This document shows positions 15,961-25,193 of a stretch of DNA of 64,000 bases, in pieces. The translations under genes and the position numbers were made by a program. The notes beneath the pieces are model-generated. The model was given only the letters and a program-made list of their open reading frames with translations. It did not search any database and was not told where the DNA came from. Source of the stretch: Nocardioides thalensis (GTDB lineage: Bacteria > Actinomycetota > Actinomycetes > Propionibacteriales > Nocardioidaceae); the NCBI RefSeq assembly GCF_013410655.1, contig NZ_JACCFP010000001.1, forward strand, positions 3,991,501 through 4,055,500, written 5' to 3'. Numbering within the stretch: the stretch's first letter is position 1; every line of letters begins with the position of its first letter.

Positions 15961-16479
15961 ATGTCCCGTGTCCAGCTCGCCCTCCGCGTCGCCGACCTCG
16001 ACGGCTCGATCGACTTCTACTCCCGCCTCTTCAACACGGCGCCGGCCAAGCGCCGCCCCGGTTACGCCAACTTCGCGATCGCCGAGCCGCCGCTGAAGCT
16101 GGTCCTGCTCGAGGGGCAGCCCGGCACGGAGACCCGGATGGACCACCTGGGGGTCGAGGTCGAGAGCACGGACCTCGTCGCCGCGGCCACCAACCGGCTC
16201 GCCGACGCCGGCCTGGCCACCCGCGTGGAGGACAACACCACCTGTTGCTACGCCGTGCAGGACAAGGTGTGGGTGTCCGGCCCCGGCAACGAGCCGTGGG
16301 AGGTCTACACCGTCACCGGCGACGCCCGCCCCGACCTCGAGGGCAAGGCCGACCTCGACCTGAGCGACGTGTCCGGCCTCGGAGGTTGCTGCACCAACAT
16401 CGACGACAACAACACCGACGTCGACCGCACCCACGACGCTGGCGACGAGCCGGCCGGGAAGACCCCCGCCTGCTGCTGA
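15961..16479 (+). CDS. arsI: ArsI/CadI-type dioxygenase, C-As lyase candidate
   Basis: A 172-residue protein of the vicinal-oxygen-chelate fold. Metal ligands expected from the ArsI family are Gln5, His62 (MDHLGVEV) and Glu114 (EPWEVY). The vicinal cysteines that bind trivalent organoarsenicals are Cys95-Cys96 in TTCCYAVQDK. Known ArsI enzymes cleave the carbon-arsenic bond of methylarsonous acid using oxygen; the same family is also annotated as cadmium-induced CadI. After the domain a tail of about 45 residues carries GGCCTN and ends TPACC, giving two further cysteine pairs. AAGGA precedes the ATG. The gene is divergent from arsR and shares its operators. Confidence 0.85.
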   Translation: MSRVQLALRVADLDGSIDFYSRLFNTAPAKRRPGYANFAIAEPPLKLVLLEGQPGTETRMDHLGVEVESTDLVAAATNRLADAGLATRVEDNTTCCYAVQDKVWVSGPGNEPWEVYTVTGDARPDLEGKADLDLSDVSGLGGCCTNIDDNNTDVDRTHDAGDEPAGKTPACC

Positions 16480-16491
16480 AAGGAAGTCACC

Positions 16492-16701
16492 ATGCATCCA
16501 GGCATTGCTCGAGCACTCGCCGACAGTCGCATCACCGAGCTCCACCGCGAAGCTGCCGACCACCGTCTCCTGCGGCAGGCGGTCCGACGCCGCAGTGATC
16601 TGCGGTCTGCGGCGGTCATCGCCCGGGTCGCGACCCTCGCGTCGGCCGCGTCGGCCAGGGCGTCGACCACGCCACGCCAGCCCGCGCCGGCCTGCTGCTG
16701 A
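16492..16701 (+). CDS. 69-residue peptide ending in Cys-Cys, arsI operon
   Basis: A short gene starting 13 bases after arsI, with AAGGAAG directly before its ATG and a terminator hairpin shortly after its stop. The product is basic and largely helical (Arg/Ala-rich, with LHREAADHRLLRQAVRRR). Its last residues, PAPACC, nearly repeat the PACC end of ArsI. The cysteine pair is the only cysteine content. I recognise no family. The spacing, ribosome site and shared ending argue that it is expressed; a thiol metalloid carrier or sensor is a guess. Confidence 0.6.
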   Translation: MHPGIARALADSRITELHREAADHRLLRQAVRRRSDLRSAAVIARVATLASAASARASTTPRQPAPACC

Positions 16702-16716
16702 CAGTGGACCGGAGAA

Positions 16717-16753
16717 CAGCCCCTCCCTGCGATTCCGCAGGTGGGGGCTGTTT
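16717..16753 (+). terminator. terminator of the arsI operon
   Basis: CAGCCCC (16717-16723) pairs with GGGGCTG (16744-16750), with further pairing CCTGCG/CGCAGG inside, followed by TTT. It lies 15 bases after the 69-residue gene and faces the converging hydrolase gene. Confidence 0.75.
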
Positions 16754-16775
16754 CACATGGCGGTGGCTCTGTGAG

Positions 16776-18137
<1,362 letters not shown>

Positions 18138-18449
18138 CTAGATCTCCTTGATGGTGCCGGTGAGCGTGTAGAGCTGCCCGTCGACGGTGACGTTGGAGTA
18201 CAGGACTCCCTTCTCGAAGTCCTCTACATGCGTGACGGTGGATCCGTTCGCTTCGCGCCAGGCGTTGAGCCACACGTTCGGCCGGATCTCGGTCGCCGTG
18301 ATGGCGACGGTTTCGGTGTGGCCGTCCGGGGCCAGGCCGGCGCCGTCGGTGACGACGAAGGTGGCCTTGTCGTCGGGTTCGAAGGTGTACCGGACCTTGA
18401 GTCCACCGAGGTCGAAGTGGAAGGTGCGGTTCTCGAGTGCGGTCGGCAT
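18138..18449 (-). CDS. MoaF-like domain protein
   Basis: A 103-residue small beta-rich (lipocalin-like) protein. The pattern RTFHFDLGGLKVRYTFE at the start, NVWLNAWREANGSTVTHVED in the middle and FEKGVLYSNVTVDG near the end matches the MoaF-like family as I know it. The family is named after a molybdenum-cofactor gene but mostly has no known role. The conserved WxE and THVEDF segments suggest a ligand pocket. It sits directly upstream of the SnoaL-like gene, two bases apart, in the hydrolase cluster. Confidence 0.7.
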   Translation of the reverse strand: MPTALENRTFHFDLGGLKVRYTFEPDDKATFVVTDGAGLAPDGHTETVAITATEIRPNVWLNAWREANGSTVTHVEDFEKGVLYSNVTVDGQLYTLTGTIKEI

Positions 18450-18473
18450 GGTGGCTTTCTCCGTGGACCGGGC

Positions 18474-19292
18474 TCAGTTGCCGACTGCGCGGTCGATGAG
18501 GTCGATGACCTTGTCGGCCTTGGACAGCATCGAGAGATGGCCGGCCTTGACCCGCACCGTGGTCGAACCTGCACGGGTGCTCATCGCGCGCTGCTGGGCA
18601 ATCGGGATGACGTTGTCGAGAGTGCCGATGAGCGACCAGCTCGGGATCGTGTCCCAGGACGGTGCGGGTGAGGCTTCGAGTCCGCCGGAGTAGGTGAGCG
18701 GCCGCTGCGCGAGCGCAAGGTCGGCGGCGGTGCGTCGCGGGAGGTCGTTGCCGAAGGCGCCGATGAAGACCTTGCGCTTGACGTAGAGGTCGACGTCGCC
18801 TTCCGGCGCTCCGGGGTAGTCGACGGTGTCGAACACGGTGGCCGGGTCGGCTCCGAGGTGGGAGCCGGGCTTGGAGGTTGCGAGCTGGAAGGTCGACTCG
18901 CCTTCGGCAGGGATGAAGGCGTTGATGTAGACCAGCGCCTCGACGTCCGGGTCGTCGACGCCGCTGATCACGGTGCCGCCGTAGGAGTGGCCCACGAGCA
19001 CGACCGGGCCGTCGGTTCGTTCGGCGAGGTACGCCTCGAGGTAGGCGATGTCGTTGGCCGGCCCGCGCAGCGGGTTCGGTGCCGTGAGGACGCGATGGCC
19101 GTCGTTGATCAGCCCTCGGGCGACTGCCGACCAGGAGGACGCGTCGGCCCAGGCGCCGTGGACGAGCACGATCGTCGGCTTCGTGGCGGCGCGTTGGGTG
19201 AGCTCGCCGGGAGGTGGGCTGGCGTGGGCGGAGGTCGAGGCGGGTACGGCGGCGGCGATCAGTGTGGCGGCCGCGGCGAGGTGGATACGCAT
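18474..19292 (-). CDS. secreted alpha/beta hydrolase
   Basis: A 272-residue exported alpha/beta hydrolase. The N terminus is a Sec signal peptide with a hydrophobic core LAAAATLIAAAVPA and likely cleavage after SAHA (about residue 24). The oxyanion strand IVLVHGAWAD is at residue 41, the nucleophile elbow GHSYGG has Ser103, the acid is in GTLDNVIP, and the base His in KAGHLSML. It is of the bacterial esterase/salicylate-esterase-like group (HGAWADASSW). It is the only exported product in this cluster, so substrate contact outside the cell is implied. Confidence 0.87.
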   Translation of the reverse strand: MRIHLAAAATLIAAAVPASTSAHASPPPGELTQRAATKPTIVLVHGAWADASSWSAVARGLINDGHRVLTAPNPLRGPANDIAYLEAYLAERTDGPVVLVGHSYGGTVISGVDDPDVEALVYINAFIPAEGESTFQLATSKPGSHLGADPATVFDTVDYPGAPEGDVDLYVKRKVFIGAFGNDLPRRTAADLALAQRPLTYSGGLEASPAPSWDTIPSWSLIGTLDNVIPIAQQRAMSTRAGSTTVRVKAGHLSMLSKADKVIDLIDRAVGN

Positions 19293-19305
19293 GGGGGTCT
19301 CCTGG

Positions 19306-19909
19306 TCAGATCTGGACGAGGTTGCGGGTCGGCAGCGAGCCTCCGGGGAACTGCAGGAGCAGTCCCCCGTCGGTGAGGCCGCCGAGGTTGATGGGTTCGA
19401 ACCCGAGACGGGTGATCAGGCGCGCGACCCAGGTGGAGGCGTCCGCGTGGTCGCTGGCGTGGAAGAGGACGCGTCGTCCGTTGCCTGCGCGTGGTGGTGC
19501 GGCGAGCGCGTCGGGTGCCAGGTGGCGCCTTGACGACCTTGGCGCCGTTGGCGAGGTGGGCCACGACCCGGCTCGAGGCCGTTTCTCCGCCGAGGCTTGC
19601 CATCCGGGAGGTGGGCGCCTCGATCGGGTTGGTGGTGTCGATGAGGAGTCTGCCCTTCCAGTCGTCGAGGCGGTCGAGGGCGGCGGGTACCTGGCTCCAT
19701 GGGACCGACAGGACGATGGCGTCGGCGTCCTCGAGGTCGACGGCGTCGCCCGGGCGGGCCGCCGGGCCGAGCCGGTCGGTCACGGTCTGCAGGCTGGTGG
19801 GTCCGCGCCTGCTGGTGAGGATGACGCGGGTGTCTTCGAGGCGCACGAGCTGGCTGGCGAGCGCCTGGGCGATGGCGCCGGCGCCTAGGAACCCGATGAT
19901 GGTGGTCAT
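19306..19909 (-). pseudogene. NAD(P)-binding F420-reductase-like protein, frameshifted
   Basis: Reading from the ATG at 19909, the frame gives a good Rossmann protein (GFLGAGAIAQALASQL, then SVPWSQVPAALDRL and IDTTNPIEAP) up to AKVVKA near residue 127. The conserved next residues (Phe-Asn/Gly) are missing and the frame shifts. A different frame continues as HLAPDALAAPP, then VLFHASDHADAST and LLLQFPGGSLPTRNL, to a stop at 19306. The junction (about 19524-19527) fits loss of exactly five bases after the VKA codons. The intact paralogue at 25194 shows the expected VVKAFGTL. It is either a pseudogene or a sequencing error. Its start overlaps the stop of the upstream hydrolase (ATGA). Confidence 0.78.
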
Positions 19910-20706
19910 CCGGCGAGGCCTTTGGAGTCGAGCCACAGCAGACAGGCGTCGGCGACTTCTTTCCATCCGTGGTCGATCGTCAGCGAGTGCCCTCTGCCTT
20001 CGAACTGCTGGAGCTCGGTGGAGGCCTCGGAGTGCGCGTAGAGCGTGTAGGCGGCCCGGGTGACCTTGTCGGGCACGGTGTGGTCGGCGGTGCCGGACAT
20101 GATGAGTAGGGGGCCGCGGTCGGCGTTGTCGGTGGCGACCTTGGCCGGCGAGTTGCGCTTGAGGTTCGCCGACGCCGCTTCGAAGAGCGGACGCCCGGGT
20201 GAGGGGATGTTCCACTGCTCCCAGAGGGCGTCGGACTCCTCGGGCGTGAGTGCGTTGCCGAACGCGTAGCGGAACTGCTTGGCGGTCAGGGCCTGCGCCT
20301 TCGACTTGTTCGTCGGGTTGCCGAGGACGGGGAAGGCGGAGCGCAGCTGGGCGAACGGCAGTGGCTTCACGCCTTTGATCGGGGCGGGGTCGATCGCGAT
20401 CGCGGCGGCGACCGCGTTCTCGCCGAGCATCTTCTCCGCGACGAGTCCTCCGAAGGAGTGGCCGATGGCGATGACGGGCCCGTCCACGGCACGCGCGGCG
20501 TCGCAGTAGTGGGAGACGAGGTCGTCGATGCCGTGGCCGGCCTGGGCGTCGGGGTTTGCGCGGGTCTCCTCGATCGTTGCGGCCTCTCCCGGGTAGCCCG
20601 GGGCGAGTGTCGCCCATCCGTTCTGCTCGAAGTGGTCCTGCCAGGGGCGCCAGGACTGGGCTGAGAGCCACAGTCCGTGGACGAACATGATCGTGCTGCG
20701 GGGCAT
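19906..20706 (-). CDS. alpha/beta hydrolase
   Basis: A 266-residue cytoplasmic alpha/beta hydrolase. The oxyanion strand MFVHGLWLSAQSW lies at residue 7, the nucleophile elbow GHSFGG gives Ser84, the acid Asp is in SGTADHTVP, and His in GRGHSLTID. It heads the hydrolase cluster immediately behind the large LuxR regulator gene; the 134-base gap between them carries a GTCACGTGAC palindrome. No signal peptide. The substrate is unknown. Confidence 0.87.
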   Translation of the reverse strand: MPRSTIMFVHGLWLSAQSWRPWQDHFEQNGWATLAPGYPGEAATIEETRANPDAQAGHGIDDLVSHYCDAARAVDGPVIAIGHSFGGLVAEKMLGENAVAAAIAIDPAPIKGVKPLPFAQLRSAFPVLGNPTNKSKAQALTAKQFRYAFGNALTPEESDALWEQWNIPSPGRPLFEAASANLKRNSPAKVATDNADRGPLLIMSGTADHTVPDKVTRAAYTLYAHSEASTELQQFEGRGHSLTIDHGWKEVADACLLWLDSKGLAG

Positions 20707-20822
20707 GGTGGCTCCTGAGGTCTCGCGCGCCCGAGGGTCGGGCGTCGGGTGCCTGTCGGCCCGCCGAGACCGGGCGTGCTGGCGCAGATGACGCTATGGA
20801 GCCGGACGAGAGGTCGGCATCA

Positions 20823-20843
20823 GTCACGTGACGGTTTTTGTCA
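20823..20843. promoter_or_regulatory. GTCACGTGAC palindrome upstream of the hydrolase cluster
   Basis: A perfect 10-bp palindrome (20823-20832) followed by a run of five T and GTCA (20840-20843). The GTCAC/GTGAC half-sites recur in a dyad in front of the LuxR gene (23617-23640), so both may be bound by that regulator. Confidence 0.4.
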
Positions 20844-23594
20844 GCGGCCGGAGTGGTCGTCGCCTTCGAGGAGGTCGCGGAGCTGGTGTCGGCCGGCGAC
20901 GCCGAGCTTGGGGAAGATCTGGTAGAGGTGGGAGGAGATGGTGCGCGGTGAGAGGAAGAGTCGCTCGCCGATCTCCCGGTTGGTCAGGCCGTCGGCCGCC
21001 ATCCGCACGATCTGCTGTTGCTGCGGCGTCAGCTGGGCGAGCACACCGTCCTGGGGAGGTTCCGCGGTGACGCCTGCCGCACGCAGCTCGTTGCGGGCCT
21101 GGGTCGCCCAGCTGACTGCGCCGGTTGCGTCGAAGGTGTCCGCGGCTGCAGCAAGGATGGGCCGGGCATCGGTCAGGCGGCGCTGGCGGCGCAGCCACTG
21201 CCCGTAGTCGAGGGCAGCGCGGGCGTGTTCGAAGGACCAGGTTGCCCCGTCCGGGTCGTCGACGGCGAGCCGGAAGAGACGTTCGGTGTCAGTCACGTGG
21301 TCGGCGGTCAGGGCTTCGGCGTGGTGCAGCAGGAGCTCGAACCGGGTTGCGCCGCTGCCGGCGATCGTGTCGCGAGCGTGAGCGAGGACTGGTCGGACCT
21401 CGTCGATCCGGGCGACCTGTGCGGCAGCGCCGGCGATCTCCGCGATCGCCATCATCGAGACATGTTCGTGCCGTGGGGTGCCGTCGGGTTCGAAGAGCTC
21501 CTTCAGGTGCGCGAACGCGCCATGGTGGTCGGCGTCGACGCGGTCACACAGGCCGAGGGTGAGCTGCAGGTGGCAGAACAGCGATCGGTGGTCGTCGCGG
21601 TCGAGGTCGGCGAGCGTGCGCCGGGCGAGGTCTCGTGCTTGTCCGGTGTCACCCCGGATTGCGGCGGCGCGTGCTCTCAGGTGGTCTGCGGACTGGCCCA
21701 GGAATCGCGAGTTGTCCAGGGCTGCGACCTGGTCGAGCTCCCGTGCCACGTCTTCTGCGTCGGCGAATCGACCGAGGTCCAGGTAGACGGAGCCGAGCGC
21801 GGTGAGCGGGTTGCCGGTTTCTCCTTGCGCGTCGTGGCGCCGCATCAGCCTGACGGACTCCCCGAGGAGCTCGGCTGCGACCACCGACTGATCCAGCAGC
21901 CAGCAGGCGGCGCCCAGGAGCATGGCGCGCACGTGTCCGAATTCCGATGACAGGCCGGCGGGGTCGGCGGTCATCTCCTTCAGGCGCACCAGCTGGTCGG
22001 GGCTGCGATGGAACGGGTCGGTGGCTGCCGCTGCCCACAGTTGGGTGGGTTCCGAGAGCTGGGGCGGCAGGGCCGGCCGCTCGGGCATGGCGGCTGCCTG
22101 CAGATGCGCGATCTCCTTGCGCAGGAGGTCCCGGTCGCCGTTGGCCTGGTAGATCAGGACCGCTTGCACCGAGAGGGCTGCCCAGCCCACCGTCGGGTCG
22201 GCGATGACGGCGTCGCGGACGACTTCGGCGAGCGCCTCGGTGGCCGCACGATGCAGGCCCGTGCGCGCCAGGGCGGCTGCGCGGTTGTGCTCGGCGAGCA
22301 CGAGCATCTGCGGGTCCGTGGTGTGCTGGCCGACCTTGGTCGCCAGGTCCTCGACCCAGGCGAAGTTGCCGCTGGTGCCGGCGAGGCTCGCAGCCATCAG
22401 GAGTCGGTGCGCACGCGCCGAGTCTTCTTCGGTGAAGGTTGCTGCTCGTTCGTAGGCGCGCGCTGCCTCCACGAACGCGCCGCGGGCGCGGGCCCGGACG
22501 GCGTAGGCGGCTAGCTCCACGGCGACCGTCTCGTCGGGACTGGTCGCGGCGGCCGCGATCTGCCACGCGCGACGGTCGGGGTCGCCGGCCAGTACCTGGG
22601 CGAGGATGGTGTGGAGCTGGCGGCGACGCGCGACCGGGACCGCTCGGTAGGCCGCCCGGCGGGCCACGGGGTGGCGGAACTCCAGGTGGTCGCGGGTCGC
22701 CGAGATCAGCCCGGTCCGTTCCGCAGGTGCCAGGTCTGCGATGTCCAGCGGCGGCTTCACGGCTGCGGCGAGGACGGCCACGTCGTCGGCGCCCGCCGCG
22801 ACCAGGGCCAGGACGTCACGGGTGGCCGCCGGCAGCTCGTGCAGCTCGGCGGCGAAAACGGCCTCCAGTCGCTCGACCGGCGGCAGGTCGTCAGTGGTCG
22901 CGATCGCGCGAGGGTCCTGCGCCGCCACGCGGCCGAGCTCGACCAGGCTGAGCGGATTGCCTGCCGACTCGCGCAGCACCGTCTTGAGCGCGGCGCCGAC
23001 CAGCGATGGGTAGCGGGAGCCCAACAAGGCTCGGGCGCTGACGTCGTCGAGCGGGCCAAGGTCGATCACACGTGCTCGTTCCAGCCCGCTGGGCACCTCC
23101 GTGCCCCGCGCGCTCGCCACCGTGACCACGGGGGCGCCATCGAGTCGACGCAGCACGAACCCGAGGACTGACCGGGAGGCGTGGTCCATCCAGTGGAAGT
23201 CGTCAACCAGGAACAGCAACGGCTTCTCGGCCGCCAGCCCGGTGAGCAGGTTCCCTGTGGCGAGCCGGAGCAGCAGCGAGCCGTCCTCCTCGGGAAGAGC
23301 GCCGTGCTCGTGGACGGCGAGCACCGCGTCGCGTTGTCCGACCGGGAGTGCATCCAATCCCGGCGCGAGGCGCGCGAGGAGGTCGGCAAGGCCAGCGAAC
23401 GCGACGTTGGAGTCCGCCTCGTGGCCTCGCACGCTCAGGACCGCGACGCCGGACGCTTCTGCTTGGTTCTTGAGGGCTGCCAGCAGGGTGGTCTTGCCGA
23501 CCCCGGGAGGGCCTAGCAACGCGGCCTGGGCCACGCCCTCCCTGCGCGCGACGAGCTCGCCGAGAATGCCGAGCTCCTGGTCGCGGCCGAACAT
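20841..23594 (-). CDS. large ATP-binding LuxR (LAL) transcriptional regulator
   Basis: A 917-residue regulator. An N-terminal AAA/STAND ATPase domain has Walker A GPPGVGKT (residues 28-35) and a Walker B-like LLFLVDDFHWMDH near 165. A long helical-repeat region follows, with TPR-like AARAYERAATF and RADARxIL-type segments. A C-terminal LuxR helix-turn-helix (LTPQQQQIVRMAADGLTNRE to the end) binds DNA. I prefer the ATG at 23594 because GGAGGG lies ten bases before it; in-frame upstream ATGs fall within a dyad that looks like an operator. It is on the same strand as, and just upstream of, the hydrolase cluster, its likely target. The inducer is not evident. Confidence 0.88.
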   Translation of the reverse strand: MFGRDQELGILGELVARREGVAQAALLGPPGVGKTTLLAALKNQAEASGVAVLSVRGHEADSNVAFAGLADLLARLAPGLDALPVGQRDAVLAVHEHGALPEEDGSLLLRLATGNLLTGLAAEKPLLFLVDDFHWMDHASRSVLGFVLRRLDGAPVVTVASARGTEVPSGLERARVIDLGPLDDVSARALLGSRYPSLVGAALKTVLRESAGNPLSLVELGRVAAQDPRAIATTDDLPPVERLEAVFAAELHELPAATRDVLALVAAGADDVAVLAAAVKPPLDIADLAPAERTGLISATRDHLEFRHPVARRAAYRAVPVARRRQLHTILAQVLAGDPDRRAWQIAAAATSPDETVAVELAAYAVRARARGAFVEAARAYERAATFTEEDSARAHRLLMAASLAGTSGNFAWVEDLATKVGQHTTDPQMLVLAEHNRAAALARTGLHRAATEALAEVVRDAVIADPTVGWAALSVQAVLIYQANGDRDLLRKEIAHLQAAAMPERPALPPQLSEPTQLWAAAATDPFHRSPDQLVRLKEMTADPAGLSSEFGHVRAMLLGAACWLLDQSVVAAELLGESVRLMRRHDAQGETGNPLTALGSVYLDLGRFADAEDVARELDQVAALDNSRFLGQSADHLRARAAAIRGDTGQARDLARRTLADLDRDDHRSLFCHLQLTLGLCDRVDADHHGAFAHLKELFEPDGTPRHEHVSMMAIAEIAGAAAQVARIDEVRPVLAHARDTIAGSGATRFELLLHHAEALTADHVTDTERLFRLAVDDPDGATWSFEHARAALDYGQWLRRQRRLTDARPILAAAADTFDATGAVSWATQARNELRAAGVTAEPPQDGVLAQLTPQQQQIVRMAADGLTNREIGERLFLSPRTISSHLYQIFPKLGVAGRHQLRDLLEGDDHSGR

Positions 23595-23616
23595 GCACCA
23601 CCCTCCGGGGTTCGAT

Positions 23617-23640
23617 GGTGACGCCATAGTGGCAGTCACC
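23617..23640. promoter_or_regulatory. dyad upstream of the LAL regulator
   Basis: GGTGACGCCA and TGGCAGTCACC face each other around TAG, a near-perfect inverted repeat 23 bases upstream of the regulator start. It is a candidate autoregulatory site. The GTGAC/GTCAC arms match those at 20823. Confidence 0.4.
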
Positions 23641-23708
23641 ACCCCCGGCACGCTGCTCAGTTTCACCAACCAGAATGCGTCGGCGGCCTGTCCCGTCGGG
23701 CGTGTGAA

Positions 23709-24305
23709 TTAGGGGGTGGGCCACGCCTTCAAGGCCTGGTCGGCCAGCTCGTGCAACTGCTCGCGACTGGCCCCGCCCGCGGCCTGGACCGACATGCCTT
23801 GGCCGATCGCGGTCAGCATTCGTGCCAACGCCTTCGGATCGGCCGTTTCGTCAGCCCCGAGGTCCCCGTCGTTGCGGGCGCGTTCGAAACGCGCCGCGAG
23901 AGCGAGCACGCCGTCCTCCCGGTAACGGGCCAGCAGCCTCCGGACCCCGTCATCCTCGGGACTGCACGCGAGCGCTGACTGCACCAGCAGGCAACCCGCC
24001 GGGGAGTCCGGCTGCGTGTACGCGTCCGCACATCCGTGCAGCATCACCGCGGCGACCCCTCGTGCGGTCGGCTCCTCAAGCGCCCGCGACACGAAAGCTC
24101 CGGGACCGTCGAGGTAGCGCCGCGCGGCCGAGGCGAACAGGGTCTCCTTGTTGCCGTACGCCGCGTACAAGCTGCGCCGGTTGATCCCCATCGCTTCGGT
24201 CAGGTCGCTCAACGAGACACCCTCGTAACCATCGCGCCAGAACAGGCGCATCGCGACATCGAGCTTCTCCTCGGCATCGAACGACCGCGGACGTCCAGCC
24301 GGCAT
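23709..24305 (-). CDS. TetR-family repressor
   Basis: A 198-residue TetR regulator. The helix-turn-helix is at residues 8-52 (DVAMRLFWRDGYEGVSLSDL then MGINRRSLYAAYGNKETLF). The C-terminal ligand domain resembles the TetR_C group of YxaF/AcrR-like regulators (DSPAGCLLVQSALACSPEDD near 100, with two cysteines). The start at 24305 is preceded by GGAAGGGAG; longer frames upstream would run over the operator. It is divergent from the SDR-reductase pair and shares a perfect 17-bp dyad with them, so it very likely represses both directions. Oxidants or electrophiles are plausible inducers given its cysteines. Confidence 0.9.
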   Translation of the reverse strand: MPAGRPRSFDAEEKLDVAMRLFWRDGYEGVSLSDLTEAMGINRRSLYAAYGNKETLFASAARRYLDGPGAFVSRALEEPTARGVAAVMLHGCADAYTQPDSPAGCLLVQSALACSPEDDGVRRLLARYREDGVLALAARFERARNDGDLGADETADPKALARMLTAIGQGMSVQAAGGASREQLHELADQALKAWPTP

Positions 24306-24370
24306 CGTCTGCTCCCTTCCGAATCGGTCCCGGAATACACCCGGGAGGTGAGTAGTTCCAAGCCAATAGT

Positions 24371-24387
24371 AACCGAACGGTTCGGTT
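24371..24387. promoter_or_regulatory. TetR operator AACCGAAC-G-GTTCGGTT
   Basis: A perfect 8+1+8 inverted repeat in the 106-base gap between the TetR gene and the SDR gene, 25 bases upstream of the SDR start. Nearby TAGTAA and TTCTAAAA provide -10-like sequences. Size and symmetry fit a TetR dimer. Confidence 0.75.
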
Positions 24388-24411
24388 TCTAAAAGGACCA
24401 AGGAGCTACAC

Positions 24412-25158
24412 ATGTCTGAGCAGCCTCTCGCAGGAAAGACCGCACTCGTGACCGGAGGGTCGCGCGGCATCGGCGCCTCCATCGTCGAGCGCCTCGCAGC
24501 CGACGGCGCAAGCGTCACGTTCAGCTACGTCGCCGACCACCAGGGCGCCAAGGAGGTCGTCGAACGGATCACAAGCACCGGCGGCACCGTCCGGGCGGTC
24601 GAGACCGACAGCGCCGACGCCGACGCCGTCCGCGACACGATCGCCGAGGTCGTCGCGATCAGCGGCGGCCTCGACATCCTCGTCAACAACGCCGGGGTGG
24701 CCCACGTCGCGCCGATCGAGGAGTTCCCGCTCGAGGAGTTCGACCGTCTCGTCGCCGTCAACGTCCGCGGCGTCTTCAACACGATCCAGGCAGCCGTCCC
24801 CCACCTGCCCCACGGTGGCCGGATCGTCACGATCGGCTCCATCAACGCCGACAGGGTGCCGGTCCCCGGCATCGCGGTCTACTCCCTGACCAAGGCGGCC
24901 GTCGCCGGACTCACCCGCGGCCTGGCCCGCGAGCTCGGACCACGCGGCATCACCGTCAACACCGTCCAGCCCGGGCCGACCGCAACCGAGATGAACCCGG
25001 ACGAGGGCGAGTTCGCGGAGGCCATGAAGGCCCTCATGCCCGTGGGTCACTACGCCCATCCGACCGACATCGCCAGCGCGGTCGCTTACCTCGTTCGCCC
25101 CGAGGCGCGCTTCGTGACCGGCACCAGCTGGGACGTCGACGGCGGCTTCGCCGTCTGA
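24412..25158 (+). CDS. short-chain dehydrogenase/reductase
   Basis: A 248-residue classical SDR. The NADP-binding motif is TGGSRGIG (14-21), the structural NNAG is near 92, and the catalytic residues are Ser143, Tyr157 and Lys161 (YSLTK). The C terminus GTSWDVDGGFAV is that of FabG-like 3-oxoacyl reductases and general aldehyde/ketone reductases. AAGGAG stands before the ATG. It is the first gene after the TetR operator and is followed 35 bases later by an NAD(P)-binding reductase. It is probably an inducible carbonyl reductase. Confidence 0.88.
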   Translation: MSEQPLAGKTALVTGGSRGIGASIVERLAADGASVTFSYVADHQGAKEVVERITSTGGTVRAVETDSADADAVRDTIAEVVAISGGLDILVNNAGVAHVAPIEEFPLEEFDRLVAVNVRGVFNTIQAAVPHLPHGGRIVTIGSINADRVPVPGIAVYSLTKAAVAGLTRGLARELGPRGITVNTVQPGPTATEMNPDEGEFAEAMKALMPVGHYAHPTDIASAVAYLVRPEARFVTGTSWDVDGGFAV

Positions 25159-25193
25159 GCCGAACCCGACCTACGAGAAACGGAGAGCAACCA

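Noticed and set aside
23595-23669. Longer N terminus for the LAL regulator
   Set aside because: Upstream starts lie in or before the inverted repeat at 23617-23640 and lack ribosome sites, while the ATG at 23594 has GGAGGG at good distance.
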